Shown here piece by piece: positions 10,720 to 35,239 of a DNA stretch of 64,000 nt (its first letter is position 1; each line of letters opens with the position of its first letter). The translations under genes were made by a program, and so were the position numbers. Origin of the DNA: Lampris incognitus (taxonomy: Eukaryota > Chordata > Actinopteri > Lampriformes > Lampridae); assembly GCF_029633865.1 (NCBI RefSeq), contig NC_079211.1, positions 3,103,739 through 3,167,738 on the forward strand. The letters are read 5' to 3'. The notes under the pieces were generated by a model that was not told the DNA's origin, made no database searches, and was given only the letters and a program-made list of their open reading frames with translations.

Positions 10720-11689
10720 CTGGCAGACGGATCCCCTTGTCGTTAAACTCGAGACACACGTCAGATAACACGGCTGGTGTATTTTGACCTTCTCGCTTTT
10801 GCTCCATTTTGATTTGGACGACCTCTTGTACGTTTCGTCTTGTCTTTGTGGACTGTTTAAAACCGCTGACTCGTCAGTCCCATAACACAGGATGGTTGAG
10901 TGAGTCCGCATCCCCGCGGCCCTGAGAGCAGGGGTTGAGACGATGGGTGGATGGGTGGATGGATGGGTGGGTGGATGGATATTAGCTTATGTACTTCTGA
11001 GGTTAGAAGGCGGTGCTGAATTCTGGGGTCCTGCCTGGTCACAGCACAGGACGTTCTTTGGACATTCTTACTCCACACTGCCGACACTTTCCTCGCTCGC
11101 TTGCTAAACTCCGTTTCCCAACAGGAAGGACGAGTGCTAACTGATTTTGTTTTCACTTTTGATTTCTTCTTGAAGGGAAGAAGTGGTGCAGTTTAAAGTC
11201 TTAGATGACAACTCACATTGCACCCAATCCTCACAGCGTCAAACCCTGTCCTGGAGCACTTGTCCTGGTTTATCTTTTATTCTGGTTTGCTGTCCTGGCA
11301 TTCGTTTTACACGTTTCTTCACCGTTGTGACGTCACAGTGAAGCTTCAAGCCTGGAGATTAACACGCACATGAAAGACCTGTGTGATACTGGATATCTCT
11401 GATATGTTGAGACACAAGTACACAAATCCTGCAGCCTTGGGTAGTATGTGGTGTAAGCGCTGGTGTCTGGTAGGACTCGGCCAGGAGACATGACAGCGTG
11501 TGTCCCATCTTCATCACAGCAGCCAGACGAGGAAGAAGAGGGCAGGTGGTGTTGAGTTGGAAGAGGAAGTGACGGTGCTGTGTCTAACCAGCAGATACGA
11601 CGGGACAAGCCGGTAGATGAGCTTTGCCAACACACGGTACTACATGGGCAAGTGAAACCTGGGTTCTACCGGGTTCTGTTGTTTGTTTC
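10720..11689. other. intergenic, no gene recognised
   Basis: It contains a short GGAT/GGGT tandem tract at about 10,930-10,980. Otherwise no exon, RNA gene or repeat family was recognised. Confidence 0.4.
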
Positions 11690-11895
11690 CGGCACCACAG
11701 GCCTGCTGACTCTCATTCAAGCCTGTTCTGACGGCACCGACTGCAGGGCGTCTGAAGCTGCCACTGGCAACCTGGACCAACTCACTGACGCCCTGGCCCC
11801 TTGGACCACGTGTGGGCCTATCAAGACCTTGTGCACATACTACAACAACAACAACAACAACAGCAACAAGCCATGGCTCACAGAAGGGCTGCCTA
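11690..11895 (+). mobile_element. LINE fragment (linker between endonuclease and RT)
   Basis: The plus frame reads EAATGNLDQLTDAL, then IKTLCTYYNNNN and NKPWLTEGL. In fish non-LTR retrotransposons this kind of sequence sits between the endonuclease and reverse transcriptase domains (KPW followed by L/T residues). An expanded AAC repeat lies inside it. Only this fragment remains. Confidence 0.55.
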
Positions 11896-12419
11896 AACTG
11901 ACGTTCGATTGTTCCTTATTGAGAGAGTAACACAACACATAGCAGGTTCGAACCCATTCGAACCTACTATGTCTGCGCATCATGTCCGTAAGACGGCCGA
12001 GCAGTACCACGAGAGACATAACGAGCTGTATAGTTATTTCAACGTAAACGTGTTTTTTAAAAGCTCTACATACCTACACATGACCAAACAATGTCCTCTA
12101 CCGGAAAATCTCTCCCCCCACCCCTCTCCCCCCTCTCCCCCCCTCTCACTGCACTGCATGCTGGGAGGTTGGCTGCGTCAGCGTGAGTGTGTTGTTTGGC
12201 TTAATTCACTTGTTGTCTACAGCTTTCACGTTTCTTCTCTTGTCTTTTCCTCTCTACGTGGCGAGGTGAGGGGAGTTTCATTTTACTTCGTTGTTACTGG
12301 TGGTTGGGAAGTGACTGGAGTAGCTGGTGGGAGGTTGGTGGTGTGCAGTATAGCGCCCCCCCTGGTGAGGGCTCGCCTCCCCTGTCTATCAGACACGGGG
12401 TTAGAGTGGTGGTGGACTC
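11896..12419. other. intergenic, nothing firm
   Basis: A CCCTCTCCCCCC-rich patch at 12,110-12,150. The rest probably belongs to the 5' part of the LINE below but is not recognisable. Confidence 0.3.
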
Positions 12420-12660
12420 GCGGTCCACTGTGGAACAGGGTCTCCTGGCTGCAGGAGAACAGGTCGCTATGAGAACATCACCTACGGCTCTCGGTGAACA
12501 AAGCCGTGGTGGCTTTTCTCCGAGAGGAGCGTTTAGTCCCCCTGCTGGTGGAGAGAGGGGCCTGGTGCTGGACGATCTGTTTGTAGCCGTCTCGCCATTG
12601 TTTGTGCCGTCCACACGTGTTACCGTGTCAGGTGAAGGAGCTGGGCCTGAGAGTAGGGAC
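12420..12660 (+). mobile_element. LINE ORF1-like fragment
   Basis: Across two frames the plus strand reads NKAVVAFLREERLVPLLVE, then RGLVLDDLFVAVSPL and PSTRVTVSG. This matches the layout of the nucleic-acid-binding ORF1 proteins of fish LINEs (a hydrophobic strand, then PSTRVTVSG). The reading frame is disrupted. Family assignment is from memory of the pattern. Confidence 0.5.
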
Positions 12661-12849
12661 ACTGTACGCCGGCCTGATAGAGGCGGCCTTGGAGTAGAAG
12701 CGCTATGTGCACCCACCTCATTAGGACGGCCTTGGAGCAGGAACACCATACACATAAATCTGATTAAGACACGTGCTACACCTGCAAGACAGCATGAGGG
12801 AAACGGGACCGACAGTGACGAAAGGAAACCAAGAAGAAGAAGATCACGC

Positions 12850-13130
12850 CTGTCTCATCACTGTCTGGTTGGATCAGCCATCAAACAGGGCAGGGACAGA
12901 CTACAATGGACAGTTAGGTCTGCAGAGAAACTCACTGGTGCCACCCTGCCCTCATTTCAGGACTTACACACCTCCAGATTCAGGAAACGGGCAGGCAACA
13001 TCACTGTAGACCCATCACACACAGGTCACAACCAGTTCCTACTCCTCCCCTTTGGCAGGCACCATAGAACAGTGTACCCCAAAACAACCAGATCTATATA
13101 AAAAGTTTCTTTCCGCGGGCTGTCATTCAA
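12850..13130 (+). mobile_element. LINE 3' coding fragment
   Basis: The plus frame contains RLQWTVRSAEKLTGATLP, SFQDLHTSR, RKRAGNITVDPSHTGHNQF and LLLPFGRHHRT, the C-terminal end of a fish non-LTR reverse transcriptase protein. It is probably the same family as 11,690-11,895, with the reverse transcriptase core missing between them. Confidence 0.75.
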
Positions 13131-13149
13131 ATAATCACTTAACACTGTC

Positions 13150-13895
13150 AATAAATCCAACCATTTTGAATATACTGAAGAGGTGGAGGTATGCACTGGA
13201 GACAAGAGGAATGAAAGTCAGTAGGAGCAAGACAGAATACATATGCATGAATGAGAGGGAGGACAGTGGAATGGTGAGGATGCAAGGACTAAAGGTGACG
13301 AAGGCATATGAGTTTAAATACTTGGGGTCAGCTGTCCAAAGTAACGGGGAGTGCAGGAGAGAGGTGAAGAAGAGAGTGCAGGCAGGGTGGAGTGGGTGGA
13401 GAAGAGTGTCAGGAGTGATTTGCAACAGAAGGGTACCAGCAAGAGTTAAAGGGAAGGTTTACAAGATGGTGGTGAGACCAGCTATGTTGTATGGTTTGGA
13501 GACAGTGGCACTGATGAAAAGACAGGAGGTGGAGCTGGAGGTGGCAGAGATGAAGATGATAAGATTTCATTGGGAGTGATGAAGAAGGACAGGATTAGGA
13601 AGGAGTATATTAGAGGGACAGCTCAAGTTGGACGGTTTGGAGACAAAGCAAGAGAGACAAGATTGAGATGGTGTGGACATGTGTGGAGGAGAGATGCTGG
13701 GTATACTGGGAGAAGGATGCTGAATATGGAGCTGCCAGGGAAGAGGAGAAGAGGAAGGCCAAAGAGGAGGTTTATGGATGTGGTGAGGGAGGACATGCAG
13801 GTGGCTGGTGTGACAGAGGAAGATGCAGAGGACAGGAAGAGATGGAAACGGAAGATCCGCTGTGGCGCCCCCTAACGGGAGCAGCTGAAAGTACT
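13150..13895 (+). mobile_element. RTE-clade LINE, 3' half
   Basis: Encodes the C-terminal third of an RTE-type reverse transcriptase protein: KVSRSKTEYICMNE, FKYLGSAVQSNGE, RVPARVKGKVYKMVVRPAM, RMLNMELPGKRRRGRPKR and [19 protein letters not shown]. It ends at GGCGCCCCCTAACGGGAGC, the family's 3' end. One T is missing near 13,566 relative to the copies at 57,131 and 62,891, shifting the frame. 5' truncated, as is usual. Four more insertions of this family occur in the window. Confidence 0.9.
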
Positions 13896-14021
13896 AGATA
13901 CTGTGCTGTACATTGTTCGTATACTGGTGCGCTCTGTCATGTCCATCGGGCATGTGTGTAAGTCAGCTGCTACCATCTACTATTTCAGCATCTGATATAT
14001 CCTCTGCACCATTGCGTCTTC

Positions 14022-14075
14022 CTCCATCCCTCCATTATCCGAACCGCTTATCCTGCTCTCCGGGTCGCGGGGCTG
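14022..14075 (-). mobile_element. SINE family C tail fragment
   Basis: CCATTATCCGAACCGCTTAT and CTGCTCTCCGGGTCGCGG match the 3' part of the full family C copy at 24,176-24,543. Only about 50 bp remain. Confidence 0.65.
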
Positions 14076-14469
14076 CTGGATTCCGCCTGTATAAATCAAC
14101 CCTTGTGTGTTTGTTAATCTTGTGTATTTTATCAACAAGCTTAAGATTGTTGCGGTGTCGTGTCGTTAAGTATAGTGAGAGAGCCGCACTCAGAGAGCCA
14201 TGTTCAGCACAGCGAGAGAGCCACGAAACCGGAAACCGGAGTCCAGCTCAAGTTGCGCAAACCCACATGGCCAGTAAACATGACTCTGAGTAGTTCTGAA
14301 GTTCACATAGAAAAGGTTCCTGCAGCGGATCAGATTAACACACTGGTATCCACACCGCCATGTTATCAAAACGCCACTAAAACTGCAATGTGACATTATT
14401 AAGAAATCTAATCTACTGACCCGTGGCCACTACATTTAAGATAAACACATTACGGTCATGTAAGGATAG

Positions 14470-14636
14470 CGGCTGCGTCAACAGTTTTGCGGCCGCGGTG
14501 AAACGGTTTTGCGGCAGCCTTGAAATGGTTTTGCGGCAGTAAAACAAAGGGCTTTACGGCAGTGATCCCACATGTTGCGTTCCGTTGCATGGACGCGGTG
14601 TAGTGGAGGCGGCAGCTAGCGGAGGAGAGATAATCT
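14470..14636 (+). promoter_or_regulatory. gar1: probable gar1 promoter and non-coding first exon
   Basis: A CpG-rich patch that ends in a good splice donor (CT|GTGAGTATG, GT at 14,637). The first coding exon of gar1 has a 3' splice site 14 bases before its ATG, so an upstream non-coding exon is required, and this is the best candidate. It contains three close copies of GTTTTGCGGC (about 14,477, 14,506 and 14,528) plus a fourth related TTTACGGC. The transcription start is unknown. Confidence 0.4.
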
Positions 14637-15369
14637 GTGAGTATGCGACGCGACCGCGTCTTGTAGAATAAATGCAGCTTTTAAACGTCGTCATTGTGTG
14701 TTTCCGTTAAGAGCTTTCGGGGGGGGGGGGTTCCTGTCGGAATCCGGTTCGGGCCAAAGTCGTGATTTAAATGAACCGAGCTAACGTTAGCTCGGCCTGC
14801 TGAGCATGCTCAGTCTCAGTGGGACCAGACGTGGCCTGTTGGTTGAAAGTTGCCTCTACTGTCTTCTTTCTGATTTAATTGATTTAAAAGAACGGGGGAA
14901 ACAGATACAGGACTTTACAACGAGTTCTATTTAAAAAGCAGGTAATACGTGAATAGGCACTTAAGAAAACCTGCTGATTTGGTTGCATTAGTGTTTTGAA
15001 TGCTGAAGAAACGTACAGTGTAAATCGAAATACATCATAAATACTGTTTATTTTGTTTTATCAAAAGCATTTATTTTGGTGGGTCAGGAGATTGTTGCGA
15101 ACGTGATGAAAATTTCACAAATGAGGCTTCAGTGTTGCTGCAGTCTGTCCACAACATGTGTCCTCCCCGGGGCTCAAGCCAAGGAAGATGTCTTCTCAGA
15201 TTATTTGAACATCACAACCCGGAAGGTTTTTGTATGAGAACTGCTTCAGAGGAGATGTAAACCGAGTTGTCATCCATTCATTTACTAAAGGAATAGTTTG
15301 GCAGTTAGACTGTTTGCCTGAGGTGCCCTTGTGTGATGGGGATATATGCAGACATAAAAATCACAAGAA

Positions 15370-15665
15370 AACCAGAGGCCAGCACTGTTGCCTCACGGCA
15401 AGAAGACCCTGGGTTCGAACCCCAGGCCGTCCCAAATCCTTTCTGTGTGGAGTTTGCATGTTCTCCCCGTGTCTGCGTGGGTTTCCTCCCACCATCAAAA
15501 TAACGTGCATAGGTTAATACTCCTGTTTGTGCCCCTGACAGGCATGGCAAGAAGAACGGTTGTTGGTCCCTGGGCGCTGCATGGCGGCTGCCCTCTGGTC
15601 CTCGCTCCAGTGTGTTGGGATGAGTTAGAAGCAGAGGATGAATTTCCCCACTGGGATTAAAAAAG
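15370..15665 (+). mobile_element. tRNA-derived SINE, family C variant
   Basis: Head with B box GGGTTCGAACCCC, then CTGTGTGGAGTTTGCATG, CGTGGGTTTCCTCCCACC, and a tail ending GAATTTCCCCACTGGGATTA followed by A/T-rich sequence. It lies in the presumed 5' UTR intron of gar1. Confidence 0.8.
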
Positions 15666-15877
15666 AGCATCTTATTTTAAAACTCCAAGGCATTCTTTTA
15701 AAAATTAAATGCCTTTAATGTCATGGCATGATTCAGCTTGCAACTTCAGCCCAGCTATCCTCAATGATTCGCACCTCAATACTCACATCTTGTACTTTTT
15801 ATTTAATTTCTTTTAAAATATCACAGCAACTTAATCTATTGCCTTGTGTATTTTTCCCTTTAGAGACACTGAAGAAG

Positions 15878-16106
15878 ATGTCCTTCAGAGGGGGTGGTGG
15901 AAGAGGTGGAGGATTTAACCGAGGTGGGGGTGGCCGGGGCGGTAGAGGCGGCGGTGGATTTGGTGGTCGAGGCGGCGGTGGATTTGGTGGTCGAGGCGGC
16001 GGTGGATTCGGTGGCCGAGGCGGCGGTGGATTCGGTGGTCGAGGTGGTGGGGGCAGGGGTGGTTTTAACAGACAGCAGGACTTTGGTCCCCCGGAATATG
16101 TTGTTG
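15878..16106 (+). CDS. gar1: gar1 first coding exon
   Basis: Acceptor CCCTTTAG just before 15,864; ATG at 15,878; donor GTAAGA at 16,107. Encodes the N-terminal GGRGGGGF repeats and [11 protein letters not shown]. Ends in phase 1. Confidence 0.93.
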
Positions 16107-18791
16107 GTAAGAGGGTTGTCCCATTATGCTCATATTACTGTGATTGAAAGATGTGGAAAAGACTGGAAGTTGCCAGTTGAATGTGGTGAACAATTGGTTT
16201 AAATTCACTGAGGGAGTAAGTTGAGATCTGCCTTTGCATTAATTTCCATAGTTAGCAAATAATGCATTTCAACACATAATTACCCCTTAATTTCCCCAGG
16301 TCAGGTTTCTCCCACTTGAGATCAGTTTGACAAAACTGTACCATCAGTTTGTATGACAAAGTTGGTTGGTTTTATGTGATTCTATTTCCTTACTTATCTG
16401 CTCTTTATATGTCCATCTCTCTACCTTTAGCACTTGGAGAGTTCCTACATCCCTGTGAGGATGATATTGTCTGTAAATGCACAACAGAGGACAATAAAGT
16501 CCCCTATTTCAATGCTCCCGTGTACCTGGAAAACAAGGAACAGATTGGAAAGGTGGACGAGATCTTTGGCCAGCTGCGAGACTTCGTATCCTTCTTGTTC
16601 TTTATATCAGGATGCTTCCTGCAGCCAAACATGAAGAAATTTTAATTTTCTGGCCATAATGTGTAAGAGTAATGCCAATATGTGTTGCCTAATTATCCGG
16701 ATTCATTTCTTAATCAGTCTCCCAGTATTTCTCAGTCAAACTCTCCGAAAACATGAAGGCATCTTCATTCAAGAAAATGCAGAAGGTAGTTTGTCCTCCA
16801 TGAAAACTGAATGTTTTTAATTTGCTTACATAGATAGATAAATACCCACCCATCAGTGAGCTGTTTGCCTGATAGGCTTTGACTTGGATTTCATTCAAAG
16901 GCTAACACGGCACTTCAGCTTGCAGATCAGACAGTTATTGGGCAAACAACTCACGTGTTGCAACCCATTTAGGTCTTCACAAGAATGTTGGTTTGTACTT
17001 GTCTTGTGATCTGTAGAAGTGTATGCACGATACAGCAGTGACATTATGAACTGTAGTATTTGCAGTAATAGACAGCTCTATTTTAGGCAGTTATCCAAAG
17101 TTATTTTCAGGTGTAAACAGCAGGACGTCTTTTCTATAACTTAATTCTGTTTAATGTGACTTCTCATAGTCTCGCTCTTCCCTGATTATAATAGTCATTT
17201 TTGAAATGGTCATGTGAATGCCTTTATTTGATTCCTAAAAAGGGCATAAGGTCTAAATTGATTTATTCAAAATCCAACAAAGACCCCTGGATTTTTAACC
17301 AGTCTTTAGATGCATGTGAACGTCTTACTGTGATTTCTTGCGGTTTTTGAAAAAAGCGTGTCGGAAGAAGTCGCAGATCTGCAGTGGCAACAGACATGGC
17401 TGCCATAGTGCAGAAGAAGTCTCCACACTTTTTCAGCACCACAGCACAAAAACACAAGCTGATGAAAATGTCATCTGCTTCCAACTGTTTCAATTGTAAT
17501 TTTGCAATAACCCATAATAAATCTGGCCCTGTGATGGCCTGGCGGTCTGTCCAGGGTGTCTCCCTGCCTGCCGCCCAATGACTGCTGGGATAGGCTCCAG
17601 CATCCCCGCGACCCTGAGAGCAGGATAAGTGGTTTGGATAATGGGTGGAGCCCATAATAAATCTGTAGATTGATTTGAAGGAAAATCGCTACGCAGGCTT
17701 AAAGACATGGAGATAGAGGGAAGCAGTAAATACGTTGTATCCTTGAGGCAGTTACCACGCAATTATAGAAACAATCAAGTAGAAGCCGTTATTATGGTAA
17801 TCACATTACGTATAGCCATGTGCATGCAATAATTGAAATATTGGTATAAACTGAAAGCTCCTAATCAGGTTTCTGGTTTGCATGTAATTGTACTGAATGT
17901 TTTTTTTGTTCTCAATTCTGTGGTATTATTTGCTTTGGTATCCTGTTTAAAGCTTCTTTGTATATTCAGCTCTATAACTAACACAACTTCTCCTTCAGTT
18001 CTTCATCGACCCGATGAAACTCCTCCCACTTCAGAGATTCCTCCCGCGGCCGCCCGGGGAGAAGGGTCCACAGCGGGGGGGCCGAGGTGGGGGTAGGGGT
18101 GGAGGAAGAGGAGGTGGTCGTGGAGGTGAGAATGACACCTATTATTTTCTGTTTTTTACAGATTACTCCTGTGGTCTTTTGTTCCTCAATGTCTCTGAGC
18201 AGGATACTGGTAACGTCAAGAGTTTTGGGTTTGAAGTTTCCATCGAGGACAAAAATGTCCATGTCTTTCCTCTTGAATTAAAGATGAAGTTCAAATGGAC
18301 AACCAAATCTTAGCAAGTTCATATCTGTGGGATGCCAACACAAAAACATGGCACAAGGTTAAAAGTAGAGAAAAAAACAAACATTGCTCCAGTGCTGAGG
18401 TTTGATGACCAGGTTTAGAGAACAAATGCACAATAACGTAGCGAATGAAGTTTGTATTTATCCGATTAGTTCAGCAGTTGGTATTACAGAAAAAGTGTCT
18501 GATGTATTTACGGTTTCAGGTGGATTCCGAGGCGGAAGGGGTGGAGGTGGTCGAGGAGGCGGTGGATGGGGAGGAGGAGGAGGGGGCTTCAGGGGAAGAG
18601 GAGGAGGAGGAGGTGGTCGTGGATTCCGAGGTTGGTCCGGATTCTGTCCCATTGAGTTTTATCACTGATTTATTCTGTTATCTTTTCTATCAGTTGACAT
18701 GTAACTTTAGTCAGTATCACCAAACCATCTGTCCATATGTTGTAACGCCTGCATTTTTTTGTTTGTCTGTTGGCATCAAGGTGGGAGGTGA
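15878..18791 (+). CDS. gar1: GAR1, H/ACA small nucleolar ribonucleoprotein subunit
   Basis: GAR1 is one of four core proteins of H/ACA snoRNPs (with dyskerin, NHP2 and NOP10). These modify uridine to pseudouridine in rRNA and snRNA and bind telomerase RNA in the nucleolus and Cajal bodies. Coding exons: 15,878-16,106; 16,431-16,585; 16,726-16,785; 17,999-18,125; 18,520-18,630; 18,781-18,791. Phases agree and join to 230 aa (human about 217). Residues 1-66 are an N-terminal RGG/GF-rich arm containing a fourfold 24-bp internal repeat. Residues 77 to about 160 are the conserved core ([65 protein letters not shown]). The rest is a second RGG arm. The start is the first ATG after the acceptor TTTAG at 15,863. 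The last exon is tiny and the least certain. Confidence 0.95.
16431..16585 (+). CDS. gar1: gar1 second coding exon
   Basis: Acceptor CTACCTTTAG, donor GTATCC. Encodes [17 protein letters not shown] through FGQLRDF, near-identical to the human core. Confidence 0.96.
16726..16785 (+). CDS. gar1: gar1 third coding exon
   Basis: A 60-base exon encoding [20 protein letters not shown]; acceptor CTCCCAG, donor GTAGTT. Confidence 0.95.
17530..17650 (+). mobile_element. SINE family C tail in gar1 intron
   Basis: CCTGTGATGGCCTGGCGG, GTCCAGGGTGTCTCCCTGCC, GCTCCAGCATCCCCGCGACC and GGATAATGGGTGGA form the 3' part of family C in plus orientation. Confidence 0.8.
17999..18125 (+). CDS. gar1: gar1 fourth coding exon
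   Basis: Acceptor CTCCTTCAG, donor GTGAGA. Encodes [25 protein letters not shown] and the start of the C-terminal RGG arm. Confidence 0.95.
18520..18630 (+). CDS. gar1: gar1 fifth coding exon
   Basis: Acceptor GGTTTCAG; encodes [20 protein letters not shown] and further RGG repeats. The inferred donor GTTGGT is weak. If it is not used, the frame runs on to a stop at 18,666 and ends [11 protein letters not shown]. Confidence 0.8.
18781..18791 (+). CDS. gar1: gar1 last coding exon (11 coding bases)
   Basis: After CATCAAG, the bases GTGGGAGGTGA complete a Gly codon and encode Gly-Arg-stop. A GFRGGR-like C-terminus suits the family, but the match is too short to be certain. Confidence 0.5.
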
Positions 18792-19259
18792 GCCAACACC
18801 GGCCGTGTGGCGTGGTGATCCATACTGTCCTCTGCTGCCAGATTTTGAAAGTGCAAGTTTGTTGGTGTGTGGCTCCTTGGACAGGCTTAACACAATAGAG
18901 ACATTGCATCTTTTTTTACTCCTCGACCAGAGTCTCTTTTTGTTATCGCTCCTGGATCGCGGTGAATTTTTTGATAAGCGAGCAGGTGATTGTATATAAG
19001 GAAGTAAAAGCCTGTTTTCAACTCTCAAGGAAGAAAAGGTTGTTATAGTCACTTTGTGACAAGGCAGGTCAATAATTACCTGCATTGAGCGGAAATATTT
19101 TTCTGTGACAGATTTTGTTAATTTTGTTGATTGTGTGTTGATGTAGCTTTTGTCTATGTTTTTTAATTGATAGCTGTATATGATACAATTGGCTAAACAT
19201 TTTTAGGAATTTGTAAAATCTTAAGTGGAGTGCTGTCACTTATGCTAAGGACGTTTTTT

Positions 19260-19265
19260 ATTAAA
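19260..19265 (+). terminator. gar1: possible gar1 polyadenylation signal
   Basis: ATTAAA followed by T/GT-rich sequence (TGTAATTTTGTTCC), about 470 bases after the inferred stop. No AATAAA was seen in the interval. Confidence 0.35.
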
Positions 19266-19616
19266 TGGTGCTCTGTAATTTTGTTCCCTATGAGTCATGT
19301 TGAATCTTGCTGATCAGTAGGGGTGTGATTAGATGTGAGGATATCAGGGGGGCTGAGTATTACAAGGTTACAAAAGAAGTCCATATGTTTGTTATTCGTC
19401 CGTCGCAGCGGCGAGGACCATCTAGTCATGCTGTGATGGATGACTGATGACTTGCGCAATGATTAAAGTGAGGAAGAGCTGCGCATCATCAACCCCACTC
19501 CCTCGCCCGACACCACCTACTGCCAGTGGCAAGACTGAGTTTGCCTTCTCCTAGAGGAGCTGCCCGGCAGGCTAGCGAGCTTCACCTACCCGGGTTTGAA
19601 GTCAGAGTTGTCCTAC

Positions 19617-19683
19617 TAGACTGGCTGCCAACCAAGGCTAACGAGTCCAGTCGACCCATTAGCCTGGGTTGGCAGCCAGTCTA
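19617..19683. repeat. 25-bp hairpin downstream of gar1
   Basis: TAGACTGGCTGCCAACC plus AAGGCTAA pairs with TTAGCCTGGGTTGGCAGC plus CAGTCTA, 24 of 25 positions, around a 17-base loop. Confidence 0.9.
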
Positions 19684-19689
19684 TGAGGA

Positions 19690-20440
19690 GTCCATGTGTA
19701 CATACTGGTAGGTACAAGGGTTTGCTCATGTAACACGTGGGAAATGTCTTAAGAACATTTAAAGAAGTAAAATAAAACATTCTACATGTCCCCCACAGTG
19801 GAAGTCCGGTAACAACCAGTACTTGTACTGTTTGGTTCAGCAATGCGGTTCTCAGAACTGTCGTGTGGTGCAGAACATGTGTTGGAAGGTTGAGGGTTTT
19901 TCCATGCCCTGGTCTTGCTGGGAAATTCCTGATGAAATGTGTTGGCTTGTCAGTGTGAGTCATGTTGGATCCTGTTAACGTTCTCTGGGTGTGTAGCTGG
20001 CCTGAAGAGGATGTGGTCTAAACAGGGAAGTGTGACTGCTCAACCCTTCAAGTTGTGCCTGAACCATCTAGAGAGGTTCTCTTACCAAACCTAACGGGCA
20101 ACACGTGTGGAAGCCCTGCATGGAAAGCCAGTGGCAACTCCACGTGTAGCTGCTTACTGCCAGCACAGCGCGGACGATGGGAATGTACTTTTGCTGGTTT
20201 TTTGTTCTTCCAAAAAATGTTTAACTAGATACAGTGTTCCACAGAGAATTAATATACGAGAAAAGAGATGAACAAGGAAAAAAAGGTGTACATAGGAGTG
20301 CAAAAAAAATAACTCAATAAAACGTTTTAACACGAAATTCCTCTGAAAAGGGTGACGGGAAGTGAAACGCAACTTGTTTACGTGACGCAGGACACGAGAA
20401 GGAAAACGTTATTTCTACCCGCATTTCGCGAAGACCCGCG
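19690..20440. other. gar1-adh5 intergenic, no gene seen
   Basis: No exon or known repeat recognised. A/T-rich from 20,200 to 20,340, then an abrupt change to CpG-rich DNA leading into the adh5 promoter. Confidence 0.5.
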
Positions 20441-20453
20441 CTTACTCTATCTG

Positions 20454-20616
20454 ATTGGCTAACCACGACGAGTACTCGCCAATCATGCGCGGAGAAGGGC
20501 GGCTTTTCACAAAATGCGGGTGGGGTGAAAATAAGGCGGAATGAAAGGCTGCGTCATGCCGGTTTACCATTCGCCGGCGTGTGATTGGTCAAGGTTCCGC
20601 ACGCCTTTCTGATTGG
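20454..20616 (+). promoter_or_regulatory. adh5: adh5 promoter with four CCAAT boxes
   Basis: A CpG-rich, TATA-less stretch ending about 70 bases before the ATG. It holds four CCAAT motifs: ATTGG at 20,454, CCAAT at 20,479, ATTGG at 20,584 and ATTGG at 20,612. The two pairs are spaced about 25 and 28 bases. CCAAT boxes are bound by NF-Y, which favours such paired spacing in housekeeping promoters. Binding is inferred. Confidence 0.6.
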
Positions 20617-20683
20617 CCCAGACGGGAGTACTTTCACGTCCGCGTCAACGCCTCAGTCTCTCTCTCGAGTGTGAAGAAGGAAG

Positions 20684-34571
<13,888 letters not shown>

Positions 34572-34731
34572 AGTGCCTGAAATGCTGACGTCCACCACAT
34601 CCAGCCTTACAAACAAGATCAATTCACTGCCGAAGTACTTAATCTCCTGCCGTTAACACAACCACACAGCTTCCTGTGTGAGAACACACTTCTTTATTCG
34701 CAGCGATGTATCTGTGTCAAACTCTGTGGCC

Positions 34732-34737
34732 ATTAAA
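34732..34737 (+). terminator. adh5: probable adh5 polyadenylation signal
   Basis: ATTAAA about 160 bases after the stop, followed by a T-rich stretch. The 3' UTR would be roughly 180 bases. Confidence 0.5.
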
Positions 34738-34964
34738 GGTTATTTTTTCCTCTTGCTGCTTGTTACTCGTTCTGACTGGTGGGATTTATTTTTAAAAGTT
34801 TTCATTATCAGCAGTTTGACTTGGTGCATTGTATATGTACACAAAGCTAGAGCTCTATGAAGATTCCATTCAACTCAATGTATTGTCATTAAAAACAACT
34901 TGCACGCACATGTTAAAAATGAAACTTGCTACGGCTTCACCAAACACTGTGAGACAGACACACA

Positions 34965-35225
34965 CAAACACAGCAAACACAGCATAAGATATACACTGAT
35001 GAAGACCACAGCAAACAGCATAAGATATACGCTGATGAAGACCACAGCAAACACAGTATGAGATATACACTGATGAAGACCACAGCAAACACAGTATAAG
35101 ATATACACTGATGAAGACCACAGCAAACAGCATAAGATATACGCTGATGAAGACCACAGCAAACACAGCATAAGATATACACTGATGAAGACCACAGCAA
35201 ACATAGTATAAGATATACACTTATG
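34965..35225. repeat. 38-bp minisatellite, about 7 copies
   Basis: Unit ACAGCAAACACAGTATAAGA then TATACACTGATGAAGACC, with 36- and 38-base variants. It lies about 200 bases past the end of adh5. Minus-strand ORFs across it are repeat artefacts. Confidence 0.93.
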
Positions 35226-35239
35226 AAGATCAAAAGTGT

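Noticed and set aside
12304-13101. 265-codon plus-strand ORF
   Set aside because: The recognisable peptide pieces belong to LINE ORF1 and LINE C-terminal fragments in differing frames, so the single ORF is a chance fusion.
15700-15877. Upstream ATG at 15,728 extending gar1
   Set aside because: That ATG lies in intron-like sequence before the 3' splice site TTTAG at 15,863; the MSFRGG start fits the family.
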